DNA of 64,000 bases from Phymatolithon calcareum (Eukaryota; Rhodophyta; Florideophyceae; Hapalidiales). The stretch is taken from positions 1,116,001 through 1,180,000 of the forward strand of contig OZ345360.1 of the NCBI GenBank assembly GCA_977006965.1, read 5' to 3'. A program made the position numbers and the translations under genes. Position 1 is the first letter of the stretch. Each line of letters opens with the position of its first letter. This document shows, one piece after another, positions 10,850 through 23,407 of the stretch. The notes beneath the pieces are model-generated. The model was not told the origin of the DNA. It did no database searches and saw only the letters and a list, made by a program, of their open reading frames with translations.

Positions 10850-11600
10850 GTTGATGCCGATGCTTTACGACTGTGGCGGTGTGTTCTGCTACCATGCATG
10901 ATTGAGACAGTAGGATATTGTGCTGGGACAAGAGTGAATAAATACGGTATGGTAGTGGGCCGTGAGTATGATTTATTGGGAGGGGATGCAGTGATTGATG
11001 GTGGCTTTTTCACAGCTGCCAGGCACCTCAATAAAACGAAACTTATTACGCTATTTACGGAGTTCAGATGTGACAACTGGACTTACGGCAGGATGTTTGG
11101 GACGATTCATATCCAATTTGTTGCGCCTCTGTAATGTTTCATGGAAAATGGGAGTGGGAGATTCAGTAGGTAGTGGTATACAGTGCTGTATTGTAGTGCT
11201 ACATTTTTTCTATAAGCCGGGTCCTACTGTATGTTGTTGACAGTGTGGTGGTGATGATGAACTGGGCTGAGATGGACGATGGAAGCAATGCTTCATTCCG
11301 ATTCAGCACTTCCCCAAACAGCATGGAGTTGAGGCATCATGACTCAAAAAACGACTTTCCATGATGGAAAGTTGTTGCTTTTTTGCACCGTCGCGCTGTT
11401 GGAGAATAACTGTGGATTCTGAAAATGGGCGACCAGGAGAAAAAGTAACGGAATGCAGCGAGAACAGTAGATGGAGAGGCAAGAATAATTGGTCCTCACG
11501 AATTGGTTGTTGACTTCATACGTAGAAAAGGCGGATACAGTATCCTCGTCGGGATTGCACTTGTGGCGTTTTTTGAAAAATAGAGTGTGGGGCAGTGAAA
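10850..11600. repeat. Intergenic repeats: small-element end and a hairpin
   Basis: Bases 11014-11048 (CCAGGCACCTCAATAAAACG through TTACGCT) match the end shared by the small-element family also seen at 14395, 19475 and 25685. A palindrome with 18-base arms (AACGACTTTCCAT and its complement) lies at about 11346-11384. No gene seen. Confidence 0.5.
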
Positions 11601-13317
11601 GTTAGCAGTAGCTTCAGTATTCTTTTCAAATCATGGGCTGTTAACTTGTGCTCCTTAGAGGTGTGTCGTTCGACGAGACGGGGGACACGCGTCCACCGGA
11701 CAGTACACAATTGAAGTAGAGCATGAGCACGAACTGCGTATCGGGATGTACAACCCTCGACGCTAAACAGAGGCTAGTAGGCTCAGCTTCGTTATCGACG
11801 CTGTGGTGCGGAAGGACACCTAGCAGTTGTGCCCCTTGAAGACGGAAGCACAACCTGGAGGAGAAGCAAGTTCGAAGAGCGTGCTCACATAGCGGGACAC
11901 ATAGTTCTCTCAAAGCACGCTCCTTTACTTCTGTACAGTATTGTAGGCGGCGAGGTGAACAAAGTGGGGCCCCCGCTGTGCGCGCATTTCGACCGAGAAA
12001 AGCTATATGACGCAGGACACGACTGTTGCACTAACTTTCAACCAGAGTGGGAACCGTCAACGGTGCATGCACATTCACTCATTCACTCACTCACTCCGCT
12101 GTTCAGTGAGCGCACATTCAATCAGTTGTGTGGCAGCGGCCGGTCTCTGCGAGCGCCAACACAATTCTTTTTCCGTGCCGCTTATGCACAACATTATGGG
12201 GTGCGAGACTCGCGGAAGAGGACGTAGTTGGTGGTGCATGTGGCGCGTGACAGGGCCACTATGGATTCCTCAGTGCCACAGAGCGGGGTGAGCTAAAAAG
12301 GGACAGTAATGAAGCCGAGGCTCGAGAGTGCATCGAACGTGCGTGATATTGCCTTATCCAAGGGCTTCCAAGGCAGTTGCGGCACAAAGTGGGGTTGAAG
12401 GCGTTGAGTTTGGTGGCCGAAAAAGTTTTGTCTGGTCAGGTTGCTTCCAGGCATTGGACGGCAGGTGTTGTGGATGCGGCGTATGATACATTTTGCGGTT
12501 CCAACAAATTGTGCCGCCGTTCTCGAACGGAAGATCGAACTGCAGCATTGTTGTCCATCCATTCACGGCGCGTGAGTCACGATGGCAGACACGTTTGCTA
12601 TTGCCACGCAATCGCAGCATCACATGATGTGAGGTACAGTACAGTATGTACAGCATATGTACACAAGCTCATGTTATGATTCGTCTAATCTGTCTGTTTC
12701 AGGTCCGGCCGCTACAGTATGGAGCAGCAAGGATCATCCTGATGCTGTGTCGGCGGCGAGTTTCAAAAATGGAGCGTAAATTGCAGTTTCTTAATTTCAA
12801 TTGCGCGCGTTGTCTGCACTTTCTGGTACGTGGCGTCCTGAATTGTTCTACGTTGTACGTTTCTCACGCGCGAGGTAGTTTTACATACGAATGTGCGACG
12901 GATTGAGCGATTGAGAATTGAGTGCGCAACGGGATTCAGTTTCATAATTTCATCTCGTTTGTTGGCTCGTTTTGCCAACTCATCAAGTGCGTGCTTATTG
13001 GATTAAATTCGAGTCACGGGGCCTAAATGTGGAGCGCGATCTGATACATATCTGCGGGACACAACAAAGGAAAGTCTGCCTGAAACGGCAATGCTATGAT
13101 ACAAGACCTCGGTCCTTGTCATTATCGCTTAAAAGCGCTTCCTGGGATACTGTATAATTTTGGATTGAACACAACAATCGTTTTAATTCAATTGGTCGCA
13201 CGGTTGTTACAATTACATTCTCCACATCCCACTTCCTCAAACGGAACTCTGAAAATTGACCATCTTTGGAGGTGTTTGTCGGGTCGAACGGTGCCCAGCC
13301 CCAAAGTGATCATCAAT
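11601..13317. other. Non-coding stretch
   Basis: Open frames reach 132 codons but overlap on both strands and show no recognisable protein. TACAGTA occurs near 11929, 12632-12643 (twice) and 12708. No RNA gene recognised. Confidence 0.4.
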
Positions 13318-13420
13318 CTGGTGAGGGTGAAAAAACTCCCTTCAAGAAAAAACCACACACGGCCCGTAGAGGCCTGTGACACAGTTTTTTCTTCACGGGA
13401 GTTTTTTCACCCTTACCAGT
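13318..13420. repeat. Imperfect hairpin, arms about 47 nt
   Basis: The left arm (from CTGGTGAGGGTGAAAAAAC) pairs with the right arm (ending GTTTTTTCACCCTTACCAG) around a loop of about six bases near GGCCCGTAGAGGCC. Scattered mismatches and small bulges make it resemble an RNA hairpin precursor as well as a decayed palindrome. Confidence 0.8.
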
Positions 13421-13499
13421 TAGATGCTCAGCCAATTTACACGTAGCATACGCAAAAATGCCCGATGACACGCAGGGGAAGTACAGTAGACCGATGCTC

Positions 13500-13612
13500 T
13501 TTCTTTCTTTCTTTTACTGCGGGATTTCTCGAAGCTGATGGAACAACTCCGCATCCTTAAGGCTCTAGTAGACCTTTAACAGATACGAGTGGTACTTGAT
13601 GTCACAACAGCT
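13500..13612 (+). repeat. Dispersed repeat pair, copy B
   Basis: Same ordered blocks as 6706-6800, about 80-85 percent identical by eye. Confidence 0.6.
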
Positions 13613-13912
13613 GTCCAAGCTGCACTATATGCGTACTACCAGGGGAATGTCGTCGCCTGCTTTCCGACTTCGATGATGTACCGCCTACTTCATCGGTATG
13701 GGGTACAGTACCATGCCGTACAGCATCATTGGAACGTACCCATTTTTAAAATACAGTAGGAAGAACGATAGAACAAAGTCATCCTAAAGTAGATTAATTT
13801 TACTCTTGGTTTCCGATGAGACGAGACCTCTCTGTCTGTATTGGAAGACAGCCATCTTGGGTGGGAGACTCAGTCACTGCATGCAGTCCGAGCAATTGCT
13901 GGCAAAAAATTT

Positions 13913-13993
13913 CACGGTGTTCTGGAAATAGAGCTCGAATTCTATTTCCAGAACGCCGTGAATACTGTATGAGAGATCTCTCATACAGTATTC
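13913..13993. repeat. Two adjacent palindromes (48 bp and 34 bp)
   Basis: The first (13913-13960) is centred on CTCGAAT with CTGGAAATAGA arms and one or two mismatches. The second (13960-13993) is a perfect 34-bp palindrome with no spacer, centred on GAGAGATCTCTC, and contains ATACTGTATG and CATACAGTAT. Confidence 0.95.
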
Positions 13994-14387
13994 AACTATA
14001 TGCCACAGTACCACGATGTGGCCAATGAGCGTCTGCAATTTCCATGTTCATAAAATATAAAGTTAAATCGTGCATGGACAGTTCTTAATCTCACGCCAAC
14101 AAAGAACATATGTTCGCCATGATGGTAATCATCTTCTTGGTCGGGAGATTTGTTCTCGTTCTCGGACCGTCAAAGCCTTCAAACAAGCTCGCTCTCTTTT
14201 CCGCTCTCTTTTTCTCGAAGTGGAGTCTCCAGCATCTCTCCAATGCCTCCAAACTCTTCATTCACAGCCACTGCTCCCGCGTGACGCCTCCCTGCAGACC
14301 CGTATTTTCTGCTGCTTGCACACCCGGTCATCGCGCAACCCACAACAACTTGCTCCAGAATGGAAGGTTGCAAACTTACTCCGTTAA

Positions 14388-14425
14388 GGGGACACCGGGC
14401 ACCTCAATAAAATGAACAATTACGC
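14388..14425 (+). repeat. Small-element end
   Basis: GACACCGGGCACCTCAATAA through ATTACGCT matches the ends at 11014, 19475 (inverted) and 25675. The other end of this copy was not found. Confidence 0.55.
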
Positions 14426-15859
14426 TACCCTGGTTACGCCACCAGCCTCCGACATCCCTTTTATTGTGGATTGCGCAAGTGCATACACTGCCTCACCTGT
14501 CGACGGTTGCCCGTCACAACTCCTCTGCATAGTGCACCCTCCAAGTACTGCACTGCACAATTATCGCAAAATCTCCTACATAGATACCGCCGTGTGTCAT
14601 CATGAACACTTCTGTACTATTCTGTATGATGTCCATGTGGGGATTTGCGCTTGTATTTGCTCGATTTAAATCCACTTGGAGAGTAATTTTTTTAAAAAAA
14701 AACTTACTGAAGGCGCCAGGGGGCTCAGGTACTACCATAAAACCATAACCGTGCACTGTGGCTGCCCGTCTCTCAACTTTTAAGCAATTGCACTACACTA
14801 CAGTACTGTACAGTATTTTCTCCAACAGAGCTCGCCAACAATACAGATTTTCTCCTTGCTCCCCTTGTCGCATACAGTGCAGCAGCCGTTCTTGCCTCTT
14901 CTATGATATTATCAACGCTCGTATGTGGTGCCGTATCTCGCACTGCTCGCTTCGTACTGACGACCTTTTTGCAACCAAGGAACAACTTGTTGGACGCGCA
15001 GCACCATCATGATCATCATGATGGTGCTACGTGTCCAACAAGTGATGAGCATGATGCTGGTGAGCACCAAATAAATTAGATATCTGAATTCTCGGGAACG
15101 CTTCATCCATTGCGGCACCGTATGTGTACAATGGACGAATCTTGGGAATAGATCTTTTAAGAATTTAAAAATTGTAATGTACAATACAGCTCTTGCTAAG
15201 TTGTTCCAGTGTCACATTTTTAGAGCAATGCTCCTGCGGCCGTGTGAGGAACGCGGTCCATGCGAACTCGGACTTTCAGCATAGCAAAATTCACTCTGAT
15301 CTTTGAAACAACGCTCAATGTTTGATGATTTCCAATTTCCCCGAGAAATTAATGACCCAATGCTAATCACACCAGAAAGTTTCATAACCGACAGCATTTT
15401 GATCTATTGTCGTGAGGATGTCACGCACTGTAAAACACCCAGACTTGGAAGCCACGGCGCGGCAACTTTCGTGTCTGCCCGATTTCAAGACACAAAACTC
15501 GAAGCAGATCGGCTCAAACATCCAATCATGGCCATATCTTTGGTAGCGCCCTCTAACTGCATCGAATGCGTTTCCAAGTGCAGCCACGCTACATCAGATT
15601 CGCTTTAATTTAAACACACACACAATTCACCTCGCTTTGCTTCAATCATCCCGTCTTGTCACGCTGCTGTCCAACGTAGTGGTGGGACACGCTTCAATGA
15701 GATGACACGCTCTCAAACAATTCCACCACACACCCATCATCCCGTTCTGGCCCTCCAACAACGTCTATTTAACCGCCGCCACCGTTGTCCAAGTAAGCGC
15801 CCACAGGGCCCACCCCAAAATCGGTGCAACTTCAAATACCTGCACCTCGTAACCTCATC
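14426..15859. other. Non-coding stretch with a palindrome and dense TACAGTA
   Basis: Bases 14985-15043 form a palindrome with 24-29-base arms around CATGATCATCATG. The string at about 14798 holds three overlapping TACAGTA/TACTGTA heptamers. The last 100 bases form the leader of the next gene, with TATTTAA at about 15766. Confidence 0.5.
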
Positions 15860-16768
15860 ATGCCGGCATTCCCCATGGGGGACATACAGCCCGAGACCAC
15901 CCCATCCGATGACATGGACCACGATGAATCCCCCGCACCCATGCAATTGGAGTTTCGCACATCGCGCGCACACAGCGAGCCCGAATCCGCAAGACCAGAA
16001 ACACGCGCCGCAAAGTATCACAAGAGCCGCATCTTCGGTCAAACGCACCGCAATAACGAGCGATTACAGGAAGAACGACTCACAGAGGATATTCTACTCC
16101 TGCGTCAAGATTACACAATGCTTTCCTCGCTCCTCGCCCACTCCCCGATGGCCGACGATTGGCGCACCGCACCCGGCGGTACATATGCCCCGCTCATCGA
16201 GGGCGCCGCCAACGAATACGGACTGTCCACACGCGCGGCGACCGTGCTCGGTGTGCATGCCGCCACTGGCGCTGTCGCCATATCGCTTCTCGAGGTGATT
16301 GCGCTGCGTCGCAACGTCATCGGCGGTCCGCGACGACGCGCTGCGGGTCGGAAACCGCCGAATAGCACTGCGCTGGAAACGTTATTTCGACGCGCTTCCA
16401 CGAGATTCATGGATGAATTTGAGGGACATGCGGATGACGCACGGTTGTATGCCGAGCAACAGTTTCGGATATTGAGTGAGATGCATAAAAACTGGTCACA
16501 TCGTGAGGGGGCGGGCGACGTTTTTGCAGGCTCGGATGAAGATGATATTGAGGTTACGGCGTCGGATGATGAGGCGAAGATGAGGAGAAGGAGAAAAGGA
16601 TGTGGACCGAGACGATGTACACGGTGTAAGAAGATTAAGAATGCTGGAAGTGGACATGGGAGAAGTAATTGCGATGATGGCGTCAGTGTGTCGCTCGATG
16701 TGCCCTACCCTGCGCCGCCTGGATGGAGAAATCAAATGGGGAATGGAGCGAGAAATGAAAACTCGTAG
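15860..16768 (+). CDS. Orphan family protein, member 2 (302 aa)
   Basis: Start chosen at MPAFPMGD because member 1 begins MPAFPMD; an in-frame ATG 12 codons upstream is possible. Shared blocks: MQLEF in the N-terminus, a helix ERLQEERLTEDILLLRQD, the core GAVAISLLEVIALRRN, basic RRRAAGRK, a helix EQQFRILSEMHKNW, an acidic run SDEDDIEV, then RRRRKGCG. A short cysteine group CGPRRCTRCKK follows the basic run and is absent from the other two members. TATTTAA about 94 bases upstream may be the TATA element. No intron, no signal peptide, no known domain. It lies 5 kb from member 1 in opposite orientation and 10 kb from member 3. Confidence 0.8.
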   Translation: MPAFPMGDIQPETTPSDDMDHDESPAPMQLEFRTSRAHSEPESARPETRAAKYHKSRIFGQTHRNNERLQEERLTEDILLLRQDYTMLSSLLAHSPMADDWRTAPGGTYAPLIEGAANEYGLSTRAATVLGVHAATGAVAISLLEVIALRRNVIGGPRRRAAGRKPPNSTALETLFRRASTRFMDEFEGHADDARLYAEQQFRILSEMHKNWSHREGAGDVFAGSDEDDIEVTASDDEAKMRRRRKGCGPRRCTRCKKIKNAGSGHGRSNCDDGVSVSLDVPYPAPPGWRNQMGNGARNENS

Positions 16769-16899
16769 TTTGACTGCAGATACGAGGTTACGATTGCAAT
16801 GGAACGGTAGAACCTCTCCGATCTGGATAGACACTGACAATTATCACTTTGTTTTTAGTAAAGCGGACGTAGATCGATAGGCGGTTGTGAGCGACATTT

Positions 16900-19460
16900 G
16901 CGGCAGCATCAGCGTACGATTGGAAGGTACGTGTACAATCGGGGAATGGTGCATCGTGTTGGTCGGATAATGATAGAGAGGCAGACATGTTGCCCTTGGC
17001 ATATTGGTCGGCACTGCTGTCTGCGACGCTGCAGAATGCACTGCCCTTTGCCCATTACGGGAGCATCCCCAACATCCCTTTGTTGTTTCCATAGGGGCAG
17101 CTGTCGTAAATGAGAACGTGATGCCTGCACACACGGAAGCAATGAAAATTTTACCTCCGTGAAGGTCAGCAAGTTGCTGGCAGTCAAAAAATACTCGAGA
17201 TCGCTTGCGAGGATGTGTTCCCGAGCGCGAGACATGGGTGCGGCTATCACTGCTTCCACAGTTTGTTGCTTGCAGGTGGTTGAGGCCTGTTGGAAGAAAA
17301 ATACCATCCTTGAAGCGGATGTGGATGTGCACCGTCGACCGAAATGTGCAGAATCTGGTGAACCGACCTTCCGTCTCAACAAAAAACAGTGCATGCGAAT
17401 TGCGTATGATTTTTGTTTCCCCTCTGCTGTTGTCGTTGCAGTTTCAGTTCACATTGCAGCAGAGTTGAAAGGGGACCTTGAAAGCATTTGTTGATATGCC
17501 GCCTCTGCACGCGGACACGATGATCTACACATAGCAGCACACTCGAACAGTCATAAAATTACGCAATTTTTGCCCTACAGTACGTTCCTTTCACAACGTT
17601 CGTTATTGTGGAGACCTGGCAGTTCGACTTTTGTTGCCACACGGGTTTGTCCCTAGGGACACCTCTGGCTTCTGTGCTAATAGGTTCAGATGTGCATCTA
17701 AGACGTGCGTCACAGAGGTACGACAGTTTTTTCGTTGTAGGATGAGGAGATTCCACTCCAAGTTGGTTTCTACATCAATTCAATGACAGAGGATTCTGAT
17801 AAGCTTTGTGCAATTCCTGTGGTCCGTTCGATCAAGACAAAAATCGGTTCTTCCCAACGGGAATGTCGGGCGAAGGACCCCGGTCCACACGCGACTGGGA
17901 AGCAGTGGACGAGCGATCTGTCACGAAGCGTTCCAAAACGGGGAAGTCGAGGAAATAGACTTCCCTTGCTGACGATGCAATGTGACGTCAAATTTAATTT
18001 CCAAATACTGTAGGAGCAAATCATATACAGTATATACGCAGTTGGTTTTCGTTGCATTCGAGAAGTATGATACACTTATTTTTGAAATATTTGCGGGTAC
18101 ATAAACCACAACAGCGGTTTCCCGGACGGATTACACCTTCATAGCTTTGGCGAATTGTATACTAAAGTACATCTACAGTATTGCTCAATAAGTCTTATTG
18201 AGCAAACCTGTAGAGGAACTCAATAATAGTATATGGTAATGGTTTATGGTAGAACATGGGGGCCTCCTGGCGTGGGGGAAAGAGGCAACTATCAAACACT
18301 TTGGATATCTCGCTCACATTTTAACGAAGTTTCGCGTACGAGGCTGAGACAAGCCGAAGAACAGGGAAAAACGGAAAAAACTCAGTTGACGTGAGACTGA
18401 TCGCCATTGACGGTTTGGGACATGGATCTCGATTGCGGGGGTCATTCAGGACTATTTAGGTCAGTTCTGGGCGTCGGGGCGAGAGCCCGGCCTAGGCTGG
18501 TGACTGGTCAGCTTGCTGATAGCGTCGGTCAGTTGCTTTACTTGTCCGCACGCAACACGTTGCGAACAAAAAGTATAGATGAAAGGAACATGATCAGAAC
18601 AACTTGAATGATGGGCGAACGGATACATTCGTCAAAGTGAGCGGAAGGCCAAGTTTTGTCTCTTCTTTCCTTCGTTTATTTGTATTGACCAACGCCTTAC
18701 GAATAACCGACCTTCTTCAACATTCGGTGAATGAGCATGCAAGACCTCCTTGCAGCTATAACGCAGGATAAAATCGGTTCGAGGGATGTTGTGAAGACAA
18801 TCGTTGTGCTGTAGCGAAGCCGCTCCACCTCTAATTTCAAGAAGCTAAAGTGGCCAGGAACGCTCAATCTTGATTGCTGGGCGACAAGTTTTCAGTGGGT
18901 GTCACAGACTGACCACTGTCGCCTATGGTACAGAATTACTTTCCCCTCGACTTTAATTAAAATTAGTTGAGAACTCTAGGTAATAGAGCGGCAACAAGTC
19001 GGCACCTCTCTTTTAGATCTCTAGAGAGGTGCTGTGGCAATCGATAGAGATTCGAGCAGAAGCTCGACACTGCACTAGAAGGCACACAGAGTACGTCAGA
19101 GACACTTTGGGACACGTAGAGCAATAGAGCACGACATGCTAGTTAGCTGAAGGATGAAATGATTTTCTCATAGGCCTCCTAGAAAAGCAAGAATTCCGTG
19201 AGCTTGCGCTACGCAATGGATGAAGACTGTGCTGCCTCGTCGTGGCGTGTGTGCCGGAACACTGCGTTTGCAAGAAGTGCACTTTGGAGATGCAATGTGC
19301 AGCTCTCGCACAGAGTTCCCATCCGGAGGAGAAAACGGTACCGGCCTGTGGTGCGGCGTGACGTGGAGGAGTACTGGCTGTTCATGCAGTACGAGGCTTG
19401 AGGTCTATGCTTGTGGTGAGGTTCAAGAAGGAAACCAACGTTGCAGCGAACATCATTGAT
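16900..19460. other. Non-coding stretch
   Basis: Overlapping frames up to 162 codons on both strands (16844-17394) show no recognisable sequence and are probably chance. A palindrome with 12-base perfect arms, TTGCTCAATAAG, lies within 18172-18212 and is flanked by CTACAG and CTGTAG. TACAGTA recurs at 17577, 18004, 18028 and 18173. Confidence 0.4.
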
Positions 19461-19462
19461 GC

Positions 19463-19733
19463 TCAGGCATGATGCGTAATTAGCCATTTTATTACTGAAG
19501 TGCCCGGTGCCCCCATGGCGGAGCACTGTAACCATTTGGACCTCGACATAAAACTTTCCTACCTCCTTCGTACCTGCCGTTCCTGCGGAGGGTTCCTTTC
19601 GCACTGCATTTAGGGCATTTGAGGCGTTTCAGTGCGTCGGGCATGACGAAAGCAGATACTATGGTAGGCGTAGCTAGTTCCCTGATAGACGTTGCTAGGC
19701 CGAGTGCGCCTGTCATTCAGTCAGGCATGATGC
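19463..19733 (-). mobile_element. Small-element remnant with a zinc-ribbon fragment, flanked by 13-bp direct repeats
   Basis: TCAGGCATGATGC occurs at 19463-19475 and again at 19721-19733. Just inside the left copy is the family end (GCGTAATTAGCCATTTTATT, then GTGCCCGGTGCCCCC). The minus-strand frame 19716-19492 reads LKCPKCSAKGTLRRNGRY, then KVLC, similar to the N-terminal zinc ribbons of several transposases, and runs straight into the end sequence. This fits an internally deleted element in which the transposase N-terminus is joined to the terminus. The right end lacks the inverted end, so the limits are uncertain. Confidence 0.4.
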
Positions 19734-22690
19734 AAGGTTACGTCAGTGCTGTACTGTACAGGTGCGTTCATCGCTGAAGGGACAAATCCCAATCTGGGTG
19801 TGTGAGCACAAATAATTCTAAGTTTATAGAACCGCATTCCTCTCTATACTGTAGTTTACACTGTAGTAGTTTACTACTGTATCCTCGTCGGCTTGTTTGT
19901 TTGCAACTTTGCGGGCAGCCGTGGAAGCGGGGGGATCCCTCATCGGCGAACAGCAGTCTCAGGGGGGCCAAGAAGAAGAAGAAGAAGAAATTGAGAGGTT
20001 TTAACATCAGTTGGCACACAGCAGCCAACCATGGTGCAGATCGTGGAATGGCAAGTTGCCACATTGTGATCATAAAAAGGTGCAAATTGGGACGATTTAC
20101 ATACGAAACCGTTGATGGCGTTAATCATGCCTGATTCCGTCGCGCATTGGTATTTAACTGGCACGGAGCGGTTCAGAGGCCTACAACGTAGTTGAGTTCC
20201 ACTCGTGTATGGAGACGACGCCACGTAACTGTTTGAAATGCGTTGGAAAGACCAACGCAAGTTGGGTCTTTGGTTTCAAACTTCAACATCATCAACATGA
20301 TGTGATAGGCGCAAATGTCTCGAACAGATGAGCTTTCGTGCGCCGTGGTCTCACGCGTCGATCGGTCCTGGCAGAAATTGGTGAGATCGACAGAAGACAA
20401 CCTACAGTATGATACTAAAGTTATATCTATCATTGAATTTATGAGGACAGCAGGTCCCGTTAGCGTAATTTATCATATTCAATCTCACCATGGAATTTTT
20501 TATACGCTGGCGTGACACGCGCTGCGCGTGTATGATTACGCTTTCTAGATCATCTCGTGTGAGAAACTTTGTTGGAACCGACCCATCGCGCAGCACGGCA
20601 CAAATTAACAATTTACCATATCATCTTCCTGTATTGTATGATACAATTCAAGGGCAGAGCTTCATCAGGGTTATATAGAAATATCAGGGGAGTGTTATGG
20701 GGGGGAGTAACACGAACCTCTTATCATACCGATTTTTTGGATTTGCGTCCATAACATTTAACATTCACCTGGAAATATCGTTTCAAGTCTACTCTACAAC
20801 TGGCGTCCGCGTTATTTGCGCACCATCCGCCTGCAAAATTTCCACTGTAGACAAGGGGTTCATGCACATCTGCGGCCAAACAGGCAAAACTCTGAAAGTG
20901 CAGACATGGGCGCAATGCACGAGACATCTGCACGTGCCAATGCAGACCGTCCGTCCTGCAGCCATCGACTGCAAGCGCAAAAAACTTTTTCGTTCCCGCA
21001 CTTGGCACTGCACCTCTGTGGAGCCCAATATCTGCGTGGAGTGCCCGCTGTGAGCGCGGACAAAGCACATCTGTATACAGTACAGTACCGCTCTCGAGAG
21101 CGGTACTTCAGACAGACGAAGTTGACGCTGCGCGGCAGCAGAAACGTAGGAATTCCAATGTCACTACCAATCACATGCCACATCGGCCATTCATAGTGCA
21201 CGATCTCCCCCCGCGTCTCGTGCGCGCACAAACGCGCTCTGTGAACACAATGACGGCGGGCACATTGCGCACTCAAAAGCGGACATCCGTTGCAATAGAT
21301 TGCTTGCGTTGCTCCAGCGCCAGTAGAGGAGTGGCGCAGCGCGGCGTGACACGCAAAGGATACACTCCAAATGCGCAATGCTGTCCCGTCCCTTTTGGGA
21401 TTCGTTGCGTCGTTCGTAGAGTCGTTGGCGTGTGGAGAATGAGCTTCGTTGGTAGACAGCAGTGGTAACCTACAGTATCTATGCTGCGTTGCGGTCTTTG
21501 TAAACTTTGGATCATCAAGGGTGTGCAGTTGCGGAGAGCGTACAGTATGATGCAATAAATTTTTTCGCATACCTAAAACACTGCAGCCCCGTCACGAGGT
21601 GAACAGCGTCCGTTCGGTCCGTTCGGACACTGACGTTTCTCGTGTGCATGGGGCAGGTCGACCCCTCTACGGACAAGGGAACACAGACAGTAAAACAATG
21701 GCCAGTTTTTCGTGCTGTTGTTTACACAATAATTTCTGGTCCAAGAAAATAGCCGCGAAAAGCTTCTTCGTCCGCTTCCCGAATTTCCGTCATTCCCCGT
21801 CTCTCTCCATTTCCCGCAGTCGCGACCAACGGCCGAGCAGAACCAGCTAGTGCTTCTAGTTCCTGTGCCACCCCATTTTGAGGGCCAATTCCTTACTCCC
21901 TTAACTCTGCATCGGTCTAATACAGTACAATCCCATGTGATCATGTAGTATATAGAAAGTTTAGATGGAATCTAAATCTTCAAGATAACCCAACTTGAGT
22001 TACTAACAATAAAATGAAAAGTATTCAAAAGTGCATAGGACAAGAGTATACGTTGGAGCGCGCTATACCACTCGTGGTGATCGTCAGCACTCATAGCTTC
22101 CCCTTGCTACATTTCTGTATCTCGGACGAACTCTGGATGGTGACACAACTCTGTGGTCTCCTGCTGCATTGCGAAGACTCCATCTCGGGAGGAACGAAAA
22201 TCCTTTTTCGCCGCCTTACTCTTGCGTTCGAGCTCTCGAAGAGGTCCGTCCCTATCAAACTGAATCCGCCCTCTGATTAGGTAGGGCAGACCACCGCACC
22301 ATTTGGATACGGCGGGTGCAACTTATCTTACTGGAAATCGATACAAATGGAAACGCCGATGTCAGCTTGCCTTTGCTACGAACAAGACCTATCCGTCGTG
22401 CCAGGCGATAACATTTCCGAAGAAGAATTTCAAACTCCCCGTATCGCACAAGACATCGAAACCCTGCACAATTTCTGTCCATCTGGAATTAGTGCAAGCC
22501 CTCTGAAGGATCTTGCAGAGGAGTGGAGAGCTCGAGATTCGGCAAACGGGCGAAATCGGCGCATTCCGATACACGATTGGTGCGTGGTGAGCCCGGTCCT
22601 CGGACTCCAAAGCAAGGGTCACCAGACGGTCTGAATACTCTTGTTTATTGGGAGGTTCCCCGGAGACCCAGCCGTTGTAGCGGAAAGACA
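19734..22690. other. Repeat-rich stretch without a supported gene
   Basis: Frames up to 236 codons (minus, 21570-20860) overlap equally long ones on the other strand and contain a perfect palindrome, so I do not call them. Palindromes: 20248-20272 (AAAGACCAACG arms) and 21085-21106 (perfect 22 bp, GTACCGCTCTC arms). TACAGTA heptamers occur at 19750, 19841, 19876, 20403, 21076-21087, 21470, 21541 and 21921. A plus frame at 22347-22634 (95 codons, EEEFQTPRIAQDIETLHNF) looks somewhat protein-like but is unidentified. Confidence 0.4.
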
Positions 22691-22734
22691 CGGAGGTGAG
22701 GGCAAACAATTGTTGCTTTTTATCCGTAATACTT

Positions 22735-22880
22735 TGCGGAAACCTACCTGGACACCACGGCCCGAGACCCCTGAGCAGGAACCTAATAGGAAGAGGGAAC
22801 ACGTAAGGAGTGTGCAATAGTTGCCAATTTACTCTAAACAAGGGGTACCGAGCACTACAAAAAATCTTCATATCTGAGGT
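22735..22880 (+). mobile_element. Small dispersed element, copy at 22.7 kb
   Basis: Carries CCTACCTGGACACCACGGCC, CGAGACCCCTGAGCAGGAAC, TTTACTCTAAA and GGGGTACCGAGCACTACA in the same order as the copies at 7.5 and 25.4 kb. It has the plain CTACCTGGACACC sequence where the 7.5 kb copy has palindromes. Confidence 0.6.
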
Positions 22881-23407
22881 GTGCTCAGAGAAATATTTGT
22901 TACGCAAATTACGTGCGCCATTCACGAATACGTGAGCCTGGCAATCAATGCACGGAGACCTAGGACCGAACGTCCAGAGGCCTGGCCTCCGGACCCCGGT
23001 GACTGATACTTAGGACCATTCAAGTGTCATACCTTCTAGCGGAAGTAAAAAGTACTGAAGATGAAGAATGGATTGGATTGGATTTCTGTTAACCCTCTCG
23101 TACTGCACATCCTTTTCTGGACAAATCTGTCCTGTTTGGGTCATTCTTATTTTTTGGATACTTCTTGAATATTTTATTGTTAAAATAATTCAAAGATAGT
23201 CCATTTCGGGTCTTAAAATCCACCTTTCGGAGTATTGACCGCTGTTATTGAGCCCCAGCACCATTTTAATCTACGTTCGTCGTATCATTAGGGTCTTAGG
23301 AATGTTATGTGTGCAGTTTTTCAGAGCATGAGTGAGTTTTGTTGGATCTATAATGTAGAGAGTGACGTACACAGGAAGGAAGCAGTTCAGAAGCTTTACC
23401 ATCAGAA

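Noticed and set aside
20860-21570. 236-codon minus-strand frame
   Set aside because: Runs through a perfect palindrome, overlaps comparable frames on the plus strand and shows no protein-like pattern.
22389-22925. 178-codon minus-strand frame
   Set aside because: Crosses into a small-element copy and conflicts with a better plus-strand frame; no recognisable sequence.
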